Shown: positions 1 to 8,959, counted from the stretch's first letter. The stretch: DNA of 64,000 nt from Planctomycetaceae bacterium (GCA_019636285.1 JAHBXV010000005.1:62001-126000); one strand, 5' to 3'. Notes: generated by a model from the letters alone, not told the origin. Program-made: numbers and translations.

Positions 1-1668
1 GCGGCCGTGCTGTCCCGTAAAAGCGAACTCAAGCGGCTCAAGCAGCAGATTCATGCGATCGATCACGAAATCGAATCGCGTGAATCATCGCTGGCTGTCC
101 TTTACGAAGGGCTTCGCAACCTGGAGGTCGACCTGGAGCAGGCGGCCAGTGCCGTCGATGAAACGCAGGATCTGCTCACGGAAGCTCGGGCGGCGCTCAA
201 CAGCCAGGACCGCATTCGCGAGCAGGTGGAAAACGCGCTCGCCGATCTGACCCAGCGTCAGCAGAGTCTCACAGTGGATCTCACTGCGGCGCGGCAGGAG
301 ATCGAACGCTGCGAACAGGGTGGTATCGCCGCGCGCGAGAAACTGACAGCTTCCGAAGAGTTGTCGCAACAGTTCACCGAAGAGTTGGCCGTTCTCAACG
401 GGCGGTGTGCCGAGATGGAAGAGGAACGCAATCTTCACCAGGTTGACCTGGCCAAGCATGCGGAACGGACGGCCGCACTGCGAACGCAACTTGAGCGATT
501 GGGCGAGGATCTTGAACAGCGACAACTGCAAGCAGCCGAGGGAGCGCGACGAGTCGACACCGTCCGTCAGAAACGCGATCAGATCACGCTGCAAATCCTG
601 AACGCCCGCGCGGAATTGGACGAGCGACGGCATCACGCCGAGCAGATTGACCTGGAAGTCGTCGAACTGAACGCGCGAAAGGCCGAGGTCCGCGAGCGAC
701 GCGGCGTGCTGTCGCGCGCGTTGTCCGAACTGCAAGCCAATCGCCGCGGCGTCAGCACGACCATCCACGAACTGGAACTGCGGCGACGCGAAGTGCTGCA
801 AAACGTGGCCGGCCTGCGCGAGCGTCTGGAGGAAGAGTATCAGGTTGACTTGCACGAAACGGTGGCGACCGGAATTTCGGCCTATCGCATGTACCTGGAT
901 GAGATACATGCCGGTTCCGACACCGAAGACGCGGAACAGGAAGCGGCGCCGCGGCTTCCGGAGAATCCGCCCTCATTCTCGGAAGCGCGAAGCGAACTCG
1001 ATGGGCGGGTTCAGCGTCTTAAGAAGAAGCTGAAACTCCTGGGAAGCGTGAATCCAGATAGTCTGGCGGAACTGGATGCTTTGGAAACTCGGTTCTCGCA
1101 GCTCAGTTCGCAGCTCAGCGACCTGGTCGAAGCCAAATCGACGCTGGAGGACATTATCCGCCGGATCAACGGGGAAAGCCGGCGGATGTTCCTCGAGACC
1201 TATGAAACCGTTCGCGCGAACTTCCAGGAGTTGTTTCGGACGGTCTTCGGCGGGGGCGAAGGTGACATCATTCTGGAAGACATGAATGACGTCCTAGAAT
1301 GCGGAATCGAAATCCAGGCCCGGCCGCCGGGCAAGGAGCTGCGGAGTCTTTCGCTGTTGTCGGGCGGCGAGAAGACGATGACGGCAATCGCGCTCATCAT
1401 GGCGATCTTCCAGGCGAAGCCGAGCCCCTTCTGCATTCTGGACGAAGTGGACGCCGCGCTGGACGAGGCAAACGTCGAACGTTTCACGAACGTGATTCGC
1501 AAGTTTCAAAATTCGACCCAGTTTATCATGATCACGCATCATAAACGCTCAATGACCGTTGGCGACGTCTTGTATGGCGTTACAATGGAAGAGTCGGGCG
1601 TCTCGAAGCGAATGGCGGTCCGCTTCGAGGATGTCGGCGAAGATGGCCGGTTCAAGTCGGCCGCATAA
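1..1668 (+). CDS. smc: Chromosome segregation protein SMC, C-terminal part (5' end outside window)
   Basis: The frame is already open at base 1, so this is the 3' part of a longer gene; about 555 codons are visible. The first ~330 residues are a Glu/Arg/Gln/Leu-rich coiled coil of the type that leads back from the SMC hinge. The C-terminal head follows, with the ABC signature [13 protein letters not shown], the Walker B/D-loop block [13 protein letters not shown] and the H-loop region ITHHKRSM. The VFGGGEGDI segment before the signature is typical of bacterial SMC. SMC is a DNA-entrapping ATPase that acts with ScpA and ScpB in the cytoplasm to organise and segregate chromosomes. No scp genes are visible here. 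The Walker A half of the ATPase should lie upstream of the window. Confidence 0.95.
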   Translation, partial: AAVLSRKSELKRLKQQIHAIDHEIESRESSLAVLYEGLRNLEVDLEQAASAVDETQDLLTEARAALNSQDRIREQVENALADLTQRQQSLTVDLTAARQEIERCEQGGIAAREKLTASEELSQQFTEELAVLNGRCAEMEEERNLHQVDLAKHAERTAALRTQLERLGEDLEQRQLQAAEGARRVDTVRQKRDQITLQILNARAELDERRHHAEQIDLEVVELNARKAEVRERRGVLSRALSELQANRRGVSTTIHELELRRREVLQNVAGLRERLEEEYQVDLHETVATGISAYRMYLDEIHAGSDTEDAEQEAAPRLPENPPSFSEARSELDGRVQRLKKKLKLLGSVNPDSLAELDALETRFSQLSSQLSDLVEAKSTLEDIIRRINGESRRMFLETYETVRANFQELFRTVFGGGEGDIILEDMNDVLECGIEIQARPPGKELRSLSLLSGGEKTMTAIALIMAIFQAKPSPFCILDEVDAALDEANVERFTNVIRKFQNSTQFIMITHHKRSMTVGDVLYGVTMEESGVSKRMAVRFEDVGEDGRFKSAA

Positions 1669-2339
1669 TCGTCACGGCGTTTATAAGCGGTGACTTCGCC
1701 TCCAGCCGGTACGCCCCGTCCGAAGACCGGACGTTATTACCGCTGTCCAATTGCGCTGGGGCACAGGACCGCTCGCCGCGCGCCTTTCGTCAAGTCAGGC
1801 AATCTGCGCGAAGATTTCACCAAAAAGACTGCGGAAATGGATTTGGGGTTGACACTCAACCCGAATCCGAGGCGGTCGTGAGTGAAACTCGTTCAAGTCC
1901 AATCGCCACTTAAGACGAAAGTATTGGTCAGACGGTTCACAACAGACCGACACGACAATCGCTGTCTGGCGAGAAATCGGGTCGCCCGACCTGGAGTGGG
2001 CCGTTCAGGGGGGTTGGACAATTCGTTCTCGTCTCACCACAGAGCCGGACGCTCTGCGAGCGTTGACGGTCCCTCTCCCTACGGGACGCGCGAACTTGGA
2101 TCGGTTCGTGACGCCCCGCCGAACAACAGCACCAGCCCGTACAGACCATGCATGTCAGTCCCCGGTCGGCCGTCGGCGACAACCGATCGACAGGGGAACG
2201 ATCTGACAATCCGTGCGGCGGTGGCACTGCCTGTTGACCCAGTAGGCTAGGACAGCCACTTAAACGTACGAGGGTGAAGATCCGGAGGGTCGCGACGCCC
2301 TTCTGCCTGAAACAATTATTGGTGATTGGAGAGCCCGCG
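1669..2339. other. Intergenic region without a convincing gene
   Basis: About 670 bases separate smc from the HTH regulator. Short open frames exist on the plus strand (1690-1881 and 1882-2250) but have no ribosome site and read as random high-GC translations. A perfect inverted repeat, GGGTTGA-CAC-TCAACCC, lies at 1846-1862. It has no T-tract, so it could equally be an operator or a weak terminator for smc. A TTGACA hexamer overlaps it but has no matching -10 box. I see nothing else. Confidence 0.5.
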
Positions 2340-2912
2340 ATGAGAACGATCTTCACGACTGGCCAGGTCGCCAAGATCTGCAAGGTTGCACCTCGGACTG
2401 TCAGCAAATGGTTCGACTCCGGCCGGTTGCGTGGTTATCGGATTCCTGGCTCGCAGGACCGTCGCATCCCCCGCGAGCACCTCATTCGGTTCCTCAAGGA
2501 GCATGGTATGCCCCTTGGCGAACTGGAGGACGAGGCGATGGGCAAGCTATTGCTTGTCGGCCTCGACACGACAGTCCGGACGGCCTTGCTCGATCTGATG
2601 CCGATCGAGGACTACAAAATCGAAACCGCGAACAGCGGATTTGAAGCCGGGATTCAGGCGGAATCCCTCCACCCCGATTGCGTCGTCATCGACTTCGGGA
2701 TGGGTCGCCACGAGGCGATGCTGATCGCCCAGAACCTGCGGAAGAACTCGGACTATCAGGACGCCGTCCTGGTGGCTCTGTTGAACGATGAAGATACCGC
2801 GAGCGGTCTCGATCGCTCGATCTTCAGCGAAACCTTCCGCAAGCCGTTCGATGCCGCCCTGCTCGCAGAGCGCATTCGCACGCTGGTCGGCCGCAAGAAG
2901 CAGTTCGCCTAA
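2340..2912 (+). CDS. MerR/excisionase-type HTH protein with a divergent response-regulator receiver domain
   Basis: The 190-residue product starts with a winged-helix/excisionase-type DNA-binding domain (about residues 4-56; TTGQVAKICKVAPRTVSKW, then RRIPREHL). A receiver-like domain follows (about residues 65-185). The presumed phospho-acceptor Asp118 (VVIDFG) and the switch Lys168 (FRKPF) are present. The acidic pocket is reduced to one Asp (LLVGLD) instead of the usual Asp pair. The start at 2340 is chosen because GGAG lies 7-8 bases upstream and the HTH follows at once; a GTG at 2274 would add an unrelated leader. No histidine kinase gene is adjacent, so this is an orphan regulator. A strong terminator follows. 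Phosphorylation is possible but not assured. Confidence 0.85.
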   Translation: MRTIFTTGQVAKICKVAPRTVSKWFDSGRLRGYRIPGSQDRRIPREHLIRFLKEHGMPLGELEDEAMGKLLLVGLDTTVRTALLDLMPIEDYKIETANSGFEAGIQAESLHPDCVVIDFGMGRHEAMLIAQNLRKNSDYQDAVLVALLNDEDTASGLDRSIFSETFRKPFDAALLAERIRTLVGRKKQFA

Positions 2913-2941
2913 GAAGTCGAACTCGCATTCGAGAAAGCATG

Positions 2942-2982
2942 ACACCGGGCCGACCGACGTCGCGGCCCGGTGTTTCTTTTTT
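2942..2982 (+). terminator. Rho-independent terminator after the HTH/receiver gene
   Basis: CACCGGGCCG (2943-2952) pairs perfectly with CGGCCCGGTG (2963-2972) and is followed by TTTCTTTTTT (2973-2982). It sits 30 bases past the stop codon of the HTH/receiver gene, in a convergent gap with trkA. Confidence 0.92.
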
Positions 2983-3039
2983 GGCGGAATGCTACGTGCG
3001 GAAGGCGGAGAGCCAGGGAGAGACGTTCGAACAAAAGCG

Positions 3040-3696
3040 CTATTTGAGCTGGGCCGCCTTGGCGAGGGCTTCGTCGTTGCCGGCCACCAACAGTGTGTCG
3101 GAGTCTTTGAGCGTGTAGTCCGGGTTGGGGGACGGGACGATCACGTCGGCCAGCATGTCGTGCAGGGCCACAATGGTGATGTCGTAATACTGGCGCAGCT
3201 TCAGGTCGCGAATTGTCTGCCCGCTCCAACTGTCGGGGACGGCCATCTCCTGGATGCTGAGCCCCTTCCCCAGGCGCACGTAGTTGAGGAGCGCCGTCCC
3301 CGAAAGCCGCGTCGCCAGCGCGTTCGCGGTGTCGCGTTCGGGGAAAATCGTCTCCGTCACTCCCAGCCGCTGCATCACGCGATCGTGCTCGCGCGAGACG
3401 ACCTTCACGTACACGCTCTTCACCGACAGGTCGTGCAGGGCCATCGTCGCGAGAATGCTGGCGGTGATGTCATCGCCGGTGGAAATGACTCCCACGTCGG
3501 CGTCGGCGGCCCCCACTCGCTGCAGCGTCGTCATGTCGGTTCCGTCGCCGACGACGGCGCGCGCCACGATCGGGGCGATGCGGTCGACCACTTCTTCATC
3601 GGTGTCGACGACAATCACGTCATGACCGGACGTGCTCAGCGTTTCCGCCGCCGCGAAGCCGAAGTTTCCCAGCCCGATCACTACGAATCGTTTCAT
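3040..3696 (-). CDS. trkA: Trk/Ktr potassium uptake regulatory subunit (RCK/TrkA type)
   Basis: This is a 218-residue cytoplasmic gating subunit for the TrkH-type channel encoded just upstream. Residues 1-~125 form the RCK_N Rossmann fold with the nucleotide-binding glycine motif [11 protein letters not shown] and the acidic residue after strand 2 (VVDTDEE). Residues ~140-218 form the RCK_C domain. The length fits the single-RCK KtrA form rather than the double-RCK E. coli TrkA. The open frame extends far upstream, but that extension only overlaps trkH in another frame. The ribosome site GAGGA at 3703-3707, six bases from the ATG at 3696, fixes the start. The gap to trkH is 23 bases, so the two are almost certainly one operon. 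Potassium import would be controlled by ATP/ADP or NAD(H) binding, as known for the family. Confidence 0.93.
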   Translation of the reverse strand: MKRFVVIGLGNFGFAAAETLSTSGHDVIVVDTDEEVVDRIAPIVARAVVGDGTDMTTLQRVGAADADVGVISTGDDITASILATMALHDLSVKSVYVKVVSREHDRVMQRLGVTETIFPERDTANALATRLSGTALLNYVRLGKGLSIQEMAVPDSWSGQTIRDLKLRQYYDITIVALHDMLADVIVPSPNPDYTLKDSDTLLVAGNDEALAKAAQLK

Positions 3697-3702
3697 GACC
3701 AT

Positions 3703-3707
3703 TCCTC
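3703..3707 (-). promoter_or_regulatory. Ribosome binding site that decides the trkA start
   Basis: GAGGA on the minus strand lies six bases from the ATG at 3696. It directly abuts a second in-frame ATG at 3702, which is therefore too close to be used. Confidence 0.75.
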
Positions 3708-3719
3708 GTGGATGTCGCG

Positions 3720-5168
3720 TCAGCCGACAACGACATCTTCGTAGGCAAATCGATAGTTGGACGTCTTGGACCGATTGACCACCAGCGACGCCGCCAACGT
3801 CAACGGGCCAACGCGTCCCATCAGCATCAGCAGCGTGAGAATCGCCTTGCCAGCGGGCGACAGGTCGTCCGTAACGCCCATCGACAGGCCGACGGTTCCG
3901 AAAGCGCTGCAGACCTCGAACAGGCGAATCAGGAACCGGTTTTCGAATTGAGATAGGGGATCGGTCGCCGTCAGCGCGAACAGTCCCACCGCCACGACCA
4001 CCACCGACACTACCAGCAGGCCGGTCGCGCGCTGAATCGTCTCTTCGGGAATCGACCGTCCGGCGACCGAGGTCGTCGGATCGGAGCGAAACCGCGACCA
4101 GGCCAATAGACCGATCAACGCGAACGTGGTGGTCTTCAATCCCCCCGCCGTTGAACCGGGCGATCCACCAATCAGCATCAGCAGAATGGTGAGGAAGTTC
4201 ATGCTGTCGCCGGCCGCGGCATAGTCGATCGAGTTGAACCCCGCCGTGCGCGCGGTCACGCTCATGAAACAACTGTTGGAGATTTTGTCGACCTGGGGAA
4301 GATGCGCGAGTGTCCCCTGTGCCTCAAAGAAGTAAAAGAGAACTGCTCCGCCGACAAGTAGCACGAATGTCGTTGCCAGGACAATTCGCGTGTGCAGGGA
4401 CAGTCGGTTCCGTCGGCGCCAATCCCGGCTTACCACGCTGAGCACGCTCTCTTCCATCGCCAGAAACCCGATACCACCGGCGACGATGAGCAGCGAGATG
4501 ACCCCCAGCGAGGCGGGATCCTTCTGGAACCCGATGAGCGAATCGGAAAACGTCGAAAAGCCCGCGTTGCAGAACGCGCTGACCGCATGAAAGACCGCCG
4601 GCCAGACGGCTTCCCGGGCGCCGACCTCGGGGCTCCATAGCAGCCAGAGCACGACCGCTCCCAGACCCTCGATCGTCATCGTGAAGAGCACGACGTCGAG
4701 CGTCAGTCGCTTCGCGTTGAGTCCGGGACCGGTGGCTCGCGAATCTCCCGCGATCATCTCGGCCCGGACCGAAAGTCGCTTGCCCAGTGCCATGATGAAC
4801 AGGCTGCTGAAGGCCAGCATTCCCAGTCCGCCAAGTTGAATGAGCAAGAGTAAGAATGCCTGCCCCTGCACCGTGAAATAGGTTCCCGTATCGACCACCA
4901 CCAGACCGGTCACGCAGGCGGCGCTGGTCGCCGTGAAGAGCGCGTCGCCCCACGACAGCGGCTCCCCCGTATAGATTCCGGGCAGAAACTTCAGCCCCAG
5001 CGTTCCCAGCGCGATCAGCAGCACGAACGAACCGACGAGCAGATGGGGCGGCCCCAGCCGCTGCCAGAAACTGACCGTGCGACCGCGTGGCGTATGCCAC
5101 GACCGCCGGACAAACCGGTCGGCGGGCAGGACCGGAGGTTTCGCCGAACGACGCGACAAAGGAGCCAC
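3720..5168 (-). CDS. trkH: Trk/Ktr potassium uptake channel subunit (TrkH/KtrB family)
   Basis: This 482-residue polytopic inner-membrane protein has the four-fold repeated pore architecture of the TrkH/KtrB superfamily. The four filter glycines are visible in [23 protein letters not shown] and FGTVGLSMG. Between them lie the paired membrane helices M1 and M2, including the gate region rich in small residues ([16 protein letters not shown]). The N-terminus is a short basic cytoplasmic tail before the first helix. The start codon is a GTG at 5168 with only weak ribosome-site complementarity, so the start is less certain than the gene. trkA follows 23 bases downstream and supplies the RCK gating ring. 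The expected role is potassium import driven by membrane potential, sodium or protons. Confidence 0.94.
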   Translation of the reverse strand: MAPLSRRSAKPPVLPADRFVRRSWHTPRGRTVSFWQRLGPPHLLVGSFVLLIALGTLGLKFLPGIYTGEPLSWGDALFTATSAACVTGLVVVDTGTYFTVQGQAFLLLLIQLGGLGMLAFSSLFIMALGKRLSVRAEMIAGDSRATGPGLNAKRLTLDVVLFTMTIEGLGAVVLWLLWSPEVGAREAVWPAVFHAVSAFCNAGFSTFSDSLIGFQKDPASLGVISLLIVAGGIGFLAMEESVLSVVSRDWRRRNRLSLHTRIVLATTFVLLVGGAVLFYFFEAQGTLAHLPQVDKISNSCFMSVTARTAGFNSIDYAAAGDSMNFLTILLMLIGGSPGSTAGGLKTTTFALIGLLAWSRFRSDPTTSVAGRSIPEETIQRATGLLVVSVVVVAVGLFALTATDPLSQFENRFLIRLFEVCSAFGTVGLSMGVTDDLSPAGKAILTLLMLMGRVGPLTLAASLVVNRSKTSNYRFAYEDVVVG

Positions 5169-5710
5169 TCAGCTTCGAACAGATTTGTGACGGGTAATCC
5201 CCGCCGATCGTCGGGACAGAGCCCTTCACGCCACAATGCGGGGTCGCGACCTTGCCCCAAACCAGATCGTCCGCGAACGGTTGTCCACCTTGTCAATGTG
5301 ACGACCACTTTACGGTATCTTCGCCAAACGTCTCGGCTTCCGCAACGATCCCACTCGTGTGGCACGAGCGTGTCTTTTTAAGCCGAGGACGCGCATCGCG
5401 CCCTTTGTTCGCTTTACAGAAGTGTTCTCACGAAGGCACAAAGGCACGGAGAAGGCATTCAGACAGCTTTCATCAACCCGTCAATAACCGCTTTTGCATC
5501 TCTCAGTGCCTTTGTGCCTTCGTGAGATTCAGACAAAGCAATTCCAGCGACTTCCTGAGACGTCAGAAATGCGCTGGGTTACGCCTTCGGGTGACGCCAG
5601 CCTACACGGACGACACTCCATCGCCGTGTGCGACTCGTCAGGGCTGCGTACACGGTCGCGGGTTGCCTCGGTATCATACCCGCGAACTGCTTTCGGAGAA
5701 TCTTCGCGCG
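5169..5710. other. Divergent intergenic region between trkH and plsC, with repeat DNA
   Basis: These 540 bases hold no convincing gene. They include a long perfect inverted repeat (5426-5527, listed separately). At 5573-5605 there is an imperfect palindrome of the GCTGGGTTACGCC...GACGCCAGCC kind, which resembles short hairpin repeats spread through many bacterial genomes. Promoters for trkHA and plsC should lie here, but I cannot place them with confidence. Confidence 0.5.
5426..5527. repeat. Perfect 22-bp inverted repeat, palindromic repeat element
   Basis: The arm at 5426-5447 is the exact reverse complement of the arm at 5506-5527, with 58 bases between. The core is CGAAGGCACAAAGGCAC. There is no T-tract. 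The element lies upstream of plsC. The wording (GGCACAAAGGCACGGAGA) looks like dispersed repeats I associate with planctomycete and other environmental genomes, but only one copy is in this window. Confidence 0.7.
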
Positions 5711-6391
5711 ATGTCGACGTCCATACCCAATTCCCTTTCGGACGACCTCGGCGATCCGCTGACACGGAACCGGACGTGGCGCGTGCTTCAGATTCTGATG
5801 CAGAGCGTTTCCTTCTTCTGGCTGAGATTCCGCGCGCGGGGAATCGAGCGGCTTCCAAAAACTGGCGGCGCGCTGCTGATTATCAACCACCAGAGTTTCC
5901 TGGATCCGCTGCTGGTCGGTCTGCCGCTCCGGCGGCCTGTCAGCTTTCTGGCGCGCGACTCCCTATTTCGAGTGCCGGTTGTGGGCTGGATTCTGCGAAA
6001 TACGTACGTGATGCCGATTAACCGGGAGGCAGCCAGTACGGCGGCGCTGCGGGAATCGATCCGGCGCATGCAGGCCGGCTTCCTGGTGGGAATTTTCCCC
6101 GAAGGCACGCGTTCGGCGGATGGCCGCGTCGGCGAGTTCAAACCCGGATTCCTGTCGCTGGTGCGTCGCACCGGCCTACCGGTCTGCCCCGTGGGAGTCG
6201 CCGGAGCCTATGAAGCGATGCCGCGCGGCGCGACGATCGCGAGACCTGGCAAGGTTCGCGTTGTCTATGGAGAGCCAATCCCAGCAGAGATTTTTGCCGA
6301 TCGCTCGCGCGATGATGCCCTCCAGCAGTTGGTGCGCGACGCCGTGGTGGCGTGTCAGCAGGAAGCCGCTCAGTGGCGCGCTGGCGCGTGA
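5711..6391 (+). CDS. plsC: 1-acyl-sn-glycerol-3-phosphate acyltransferase
   Basis: The 226-residue product transfers an acyl chain to the sn-2 position of lysophosphatidic acid, giving phosphatidic acid, at the cytoplasmic membrane face. Block I is present as NHQSFLDP (the HxxxxD catalytic pair), block III as FPEGTRS (phosphate binding) and block IV as CPVGVAGAYEAMP. An amphipathic/hydrophobic segment (VLQILMQSVSFFWLRF) near residue 25 probably anchors it. The start at 5711 gives a normal family length; the open frame upstream runs through repeat DNA and is not coding. The ribosome site (GGAG about 13 bases upstream) is poorly spaced. A palindrome at 6405-6464 follows the stop. Confidence 0.93.
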   Translation: MSTSIPNSLSDDLGDPLTRNRTWRVLQILMQSVSFFWLRFRARGIERLPKTGGALLIINHQSFLDPLLVGLPLRRPVSFLARDSLFRVPVVGWILRNTYVMPINREAASTAALRESIRRMQAGFLVGIFPEGTRSADGRVGEFKPGFLSLVRRTGLPVCPVGVAGAYEAMPRGATIARPGKVRVVYGEPIPAEIFADRSRDDALQQLVRDAVVACQQEAAQWRAGA

Positions 6392-6404
6392 CCCGGATCG
6401 TCTA

Positions 6405-6464
6405 GTAACGCGAAGCGTGAGCGAGGGAGAGAACGAAAATTCCCTCGCTCACGCTTCGCGTTAC
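6405..6464. repeat. Perfect 24-bp inverted repeat between convergent genes
   Basis: The arm at 6405-6428 (beginning GTAACGCGAAGCGTGAGCGA) is matched exactly by the reverse complement at 6441-6464, with a 12-base loop. It lies 14 bases past the plsC stop and may end plsC transcripts, but it has no T-tract on the plus strand. It looks like a dispersed extragenic palindrome. Confidence 0.8.
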
Positions 6465-6471
6465 CTCTTGC

Positions 6472-6512
6472 AAAAAAAGACCTCGGCCAATCGCGATGGA
6501 TTGGCCGAGGTC
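6472..6512 (-). terminator. Rho-independent terminator of the sigma factor gene
   Basis: A 14-bp perfect stem (6479-6492 with 6499-6512; minus-strand arms GACCTCGGCCAATC and GATTGGCCGAGGTC) is followed on the minus strand by TTTTTTT (6478-6472). It sits 29 bases downstream of the sigma factor stop. Confidence 0.92.
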
Positions 6513-6540
6513 CGCGTTCCCTCGTAGTCAACAAACCCGC

Positions 6541-7098
6541 TCAAACGGGCTGCAACTGCGCGAGTTCATCCTTCAATCGGTTTCGGGCGGTGTGCAGGCG
6601 ACGCTTGATCGTGCCGACCGGGCTCTGAAACCGATCGCTCATTTCGATGAGCGACTGGCCTTCAAAGTAGAACGCCAGCAACGTGCGCCGATCCAGCTCG
6701 CGCAGCCGGGTCATGCCTCCCTGGACGTGCCGGGCCGCTTCGCCGTCCAACAGTTCTTCCAGCGGGCCCTTGCGAGCCGACCGAACGCCGCCGAACGTCT
6801 CTTCGCCCGCGGCCACTTCCGGTGGTCGGCGGACGGCGCGATTGATGGCCATTCGCACCGTGATGCGCCGCAACCAGCCGGCGAACCGTTCGGGTTCGCG
6901 AAGCTGGGGAAGCTTCCGCATCGCCTGAATGAAGACATCCTGCGTCAGTTCGTCAGCCTCCGCCCGGTTCCGCAGTCGCCGCAAGGCGATCGAGAACACC
7001 GTGGGAGAAAACTGCCGTGCCAGTTCGCCAAACGCGTCGCGGTCGCCGCCCTGTGCCCGAATGACGAGATCCAAAAGCTCGAATTCGATCGACTCCAT
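6541..7098 (-). CDS. ECF (sigma-70 family, extracytoplasmic function) RNA polymerase sigma factor
   Basis: The 185-residue product has the two-domain ECF layout. Region 2 (about residues 20-90) carries the -10-reading helix EADELTQDVFIQAMRKL and the GWLRRITVRMAIN segment. Region 4 (about residues 125-180) carries the HTH SLIEMSDRFQSPVGTIKRRLHTARNRL that reads the -35 element. It would redirect RNA polymerase to a specific regulon. No anti-sigma gene follows, since the gene ends at a strong terminator. An unidentified small gene lies about 240 bases upstream on the same strand. The stimulus and regulon cannot be inferred. Confidence 0.93.
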   Translation of the reverse strand: MESIEFELLDLVIRAQGGDRDAFGELARQFSPTVFSIALRRLRNRAEADELTQDVFIQAMRKLPQLREPERFAGWLRRITVRMAINRAVRRPPEVAAGEETFGGVRSARKGPLEELLDGEAARHVQGGMTRLRELDRRTLLAFYFEGQSLIEMSDRFQSPVGTIKRRLHTARNRLKDELAQLQPV

Positions 7099-7335
7099 GG
7101 TCTAATACCTGTCCCTCAGGCGAAGAACACGACCGTCGTGGCCGCCTCTTCGCGAATTGTTCCCGCGAGCACCGCCGCAGCCCGGCCGGTCGAACGCAAG
7201 TCGCGTCATGGCGACCACGCCGACCGAATCGGGAGGGAACCGACTGTCGCCAGGCTAACGGGGTGCGCGAGGCACCGCGGGCGCGGGACAATCAGGGCTC
7301 GGGGAAGAAGTGGGTCTCGAACACACGTGTGGTGT

Positions 7336-7659
7336 TCAGCCGCAGAGACTGCGACTGATCACCAAGGCGGCATACACCGGCGGAGGTAGATAATCCTTCG
7401 CCGGGACGGAAACCGTCGTTAGGGTTTCCGTCGACGTCGTGGGCGATGTTGGGCGACAACACATCAATGACGACGACATGTCATGATGGTCGGTGCGCCA
7501 ATCGCCGCGATGTCGGCCGGAACCGCGCCGCTCGCGTTTCGAGACGACTACGGGTACCGAGGAGACGTTCCGGACGGCGCACGCCAGCTTTCCGCCAACC
7601 GCGAAGCTATTCGCAGCAAACTGGAAAGACGCGTTTTGATTGCCGTTGATGCTCAGCAT
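7336..7659 (-). CDS. Possible small protein of unknown function upstream of the sigma factor
   Basis: A 107-codon frame starts at ATG 7659 behind an ideal ribosome site, AGGAGGT at 7666-7672, six bases away. That is the main evidence for translation. The product begins MLSINGNQNASFQFAANSF, an Asn/Ser/Ala-rich N-terminus. A low-complexity middle with several Arg, Cys and Ser/Thr residues follows, then TVSVPAKDYLPPPVYAAL. I see no signal peptide, membrane helix or known domain. The middle could reflect a frameshift or noise. It is upstream of the ECF sigma gene on the same strand, which could hint at co-regulation, but 237 bases separate them. Confidence 0.45.
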   Translation of the reverse strand: MLSINGNQNASFQFAANSFAVGGKLACAVRNVSSVPVVVSKRERRGSGRHRGDWRTDHHDMSSSLMCCRPTSPTTSTETLTTVSVPAKDYLPPPVYAALVISRSLCG

Positions 7660-7665
7660 CGGAAC

Positions 7666-7672
7666 ACCTCCT
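7666..7672 (-). promoter_or_regulatory. Consensus Shine-Dalgarno sequence (AGGAGGT)
   Basis: This is a full seven-base anti-16S match, six bases before the ATG at 7659. It is stronger than most ribosome sites in this window and is the main reason the small frame 7336-7659 is reported. Confidence 0.6.
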
Positions 7673-8101
7673 GCGGTCAAGCCGCAGCCACCTGAGGAAC
7701 TTACGCTCGATAAGAAACCCGCCAACCCTTTAATCAGGCGGACTCATCTTACGGAGCCATGACGGCAACAGAGCCGTCACTTCGGAAAATGTGAGAAGAC
7801 CTGATAACGGCCTTCGACCCTGATGACGCTCAACGGGATCGAAAGGTTCACCAGAATTCTCGGCGAACCCGGAATTTTCGCCAGAGCGGTTTCGCCGCTG
7901 CCGGCAAGGAATTGGAAGATTCCCGCATTCGCGATGCTTAAAATAGTGTACGAAAATCTCTATCTTCAACCATTTTCCGATCGCGCAGCCAGAAATTTCA
8001 GAAAATCCGGACGAACCGTTAAAGTTTACCCAAGCCTCCTGACGATCACGGATGAAGAGCAGTCCTGCTCCCGGTCTCACCTCGTCCTGGAAGGCCCTGA
8101 A
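7673..8101. other. Divergent intergenic region
   Basis: About 430 bases lie between the small minus-strand frame and the plus-strand lipoprotein gene. The stretch 7920-8035 is distinctly AT-richer than its surroundings, as expected for promoter DNA. The open frame that runs through it in the lipoprotein's reading frame has no ribosome site. I cannot place a specific promoter. Confidence 0.4.
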
Positions 8102-8932
8102 ATGACCGTCTTTGTCCGTTTTGCCGCAGTTGCCTTGTCAGCAGGATCGCTGATTGGCTGCTGCCACTCCTCGTGCCATCAAAACCCTTGCGACCCCTGC
8201 GGCGGCCACCATCACTCCCACAAAGCCAAGAAGTGGATGAAGCACGAAATCGACGCCTGGCGCGTCCGAAACACTTGTGATTGCGATGTTTGCGGTGGCG
8301 GCGGCTTTGAAATGTCGCCCTACGGTGCGCCCATGATGGACCAGGGAGGCGGTTGCGCCTCGTGCAGCCAAGGGCAGGGTTCGAACTACGCCCCCGCGAT
8401 GGCTCCGATTCCCGAATTGCAGGCGCCGGTGGCTCCGCCAGCCCCTCCCGCGGAAACCACGCTGCGGGTTCATCCCGCCATGGCCCCGGCTCAATATGCC
8501 CAAGGACGGCCGGTCCCCCAGTTTGTCCAGCACGGCCAGCAGCCTCAGATGGCGTTTGCCGGGCAGTCGATCCCCGTCGCGGCTCCTCAGATGCCGCTGA
8601 CGCAGGCCCCACCCAATGAAGTCTCGTACGAAGAGTTCCAGAGGCTGCCGGGCGTCGTGACCTCCGGGCCCGGAGCCGCGCCGCAGATGGTGCAACAGCA
8701 GCAATACACAGTGCCCCCGGCCAACTTCGCGCCGACCCCGGCGGTACCGCAATTCGCTGCCCCGCAGTTCGTCGCGGCCCCAGCAGCCGCGCCGGTTGCT
8801 GCCCCGGTTGTCAACGCTCCATCACAGCCCATTCGTCAGGCAGCGGCGGTCGCCCCGCAAATCCATCCGGGCGCTCCCGCCACGGCTCCTCAAGCTGGCG
8901 GCAGCGATGGCTGGCGTCCCGTCGGTCAGTAA
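8102..8932 (+). CDS. Cys/His-rich and Pro/Ala/Gln-rich lipoprotein of unknown function
   Basis: The 276-residue product begins with a lipoprotein signal peptide (TVFVRFAAVALSAGSLIGC), so Cys20 would be lipidated. The next ~85 residues are dense in potential metal ligands: CCHSSCHQNPCDPCGGHHHSH, then CDCDVC and later CASC. The rest is a low-complexity Pro/Ala/Gln/Val tail with repeated AP, VAAP and QFAAP units and no visible fold. The start at 8102 is chosen for the signal peptide and GGAAGG about 10 bases upstream. The tail could span periplasm or envelope and the N-terminal cluster could bind metal, but both ideas are inference. A GC-rich hairpin follows. Confidence 0.75.
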   Translation: MTVFVRFAAVALSAGSLIGCCHSSCHQNPCDPCGGHHHSHKAKKWMKHEIDAWRVRNTCDCDVCGGGGFEMSPYGAPMMDQGGGCASCSQGQGSNYAPAMAPIPELQAPVAPPAPPAETTLRVHPAMAPAQYAQGRPVPQFVQHGQQPQMAFAGQSIPVAAPQMPLTQAPPNEVSYEEFQRLPGVVTSGPGAAPQMVQQQQYTVPPANFAPTPAVPQFAAPQFVAAPAAAPVAAPVVNAPSQPIRQAAAVAPQIHPGAPATAPQAGGSDGWRPVGQ

Positions 8933-8959
8933 GCGAATGTGAGACCGGACCGATTCAAG

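Noticed and set aside
1849-1877. Possible promoter with TTGACA at 1849
   Set aside because: No -10 hexamer resembling TATAAT at a 16-18 base spacing, and the hexamer is part of a perfect inverted repeat.
1886-1912. GTTCAAGTCC resembling the T-loop of a tRNA
   Set aside because: The flanking bases do not form a T-stem and no acceptor, D or anticodon arms can be drawn around it.
1690-2250. Two plus-strand open frames after smc that could be small genes
   Set aside because: They have no ribosome site, Arg/Pro-rich random-looking translations and no domain content.
4324-5229. Long minus-strand frame overlapping trkH
   Set aside because: It is a shadow in a second frame of the same strand; the trkH frame has the full set of filter motifs and membrane helices.
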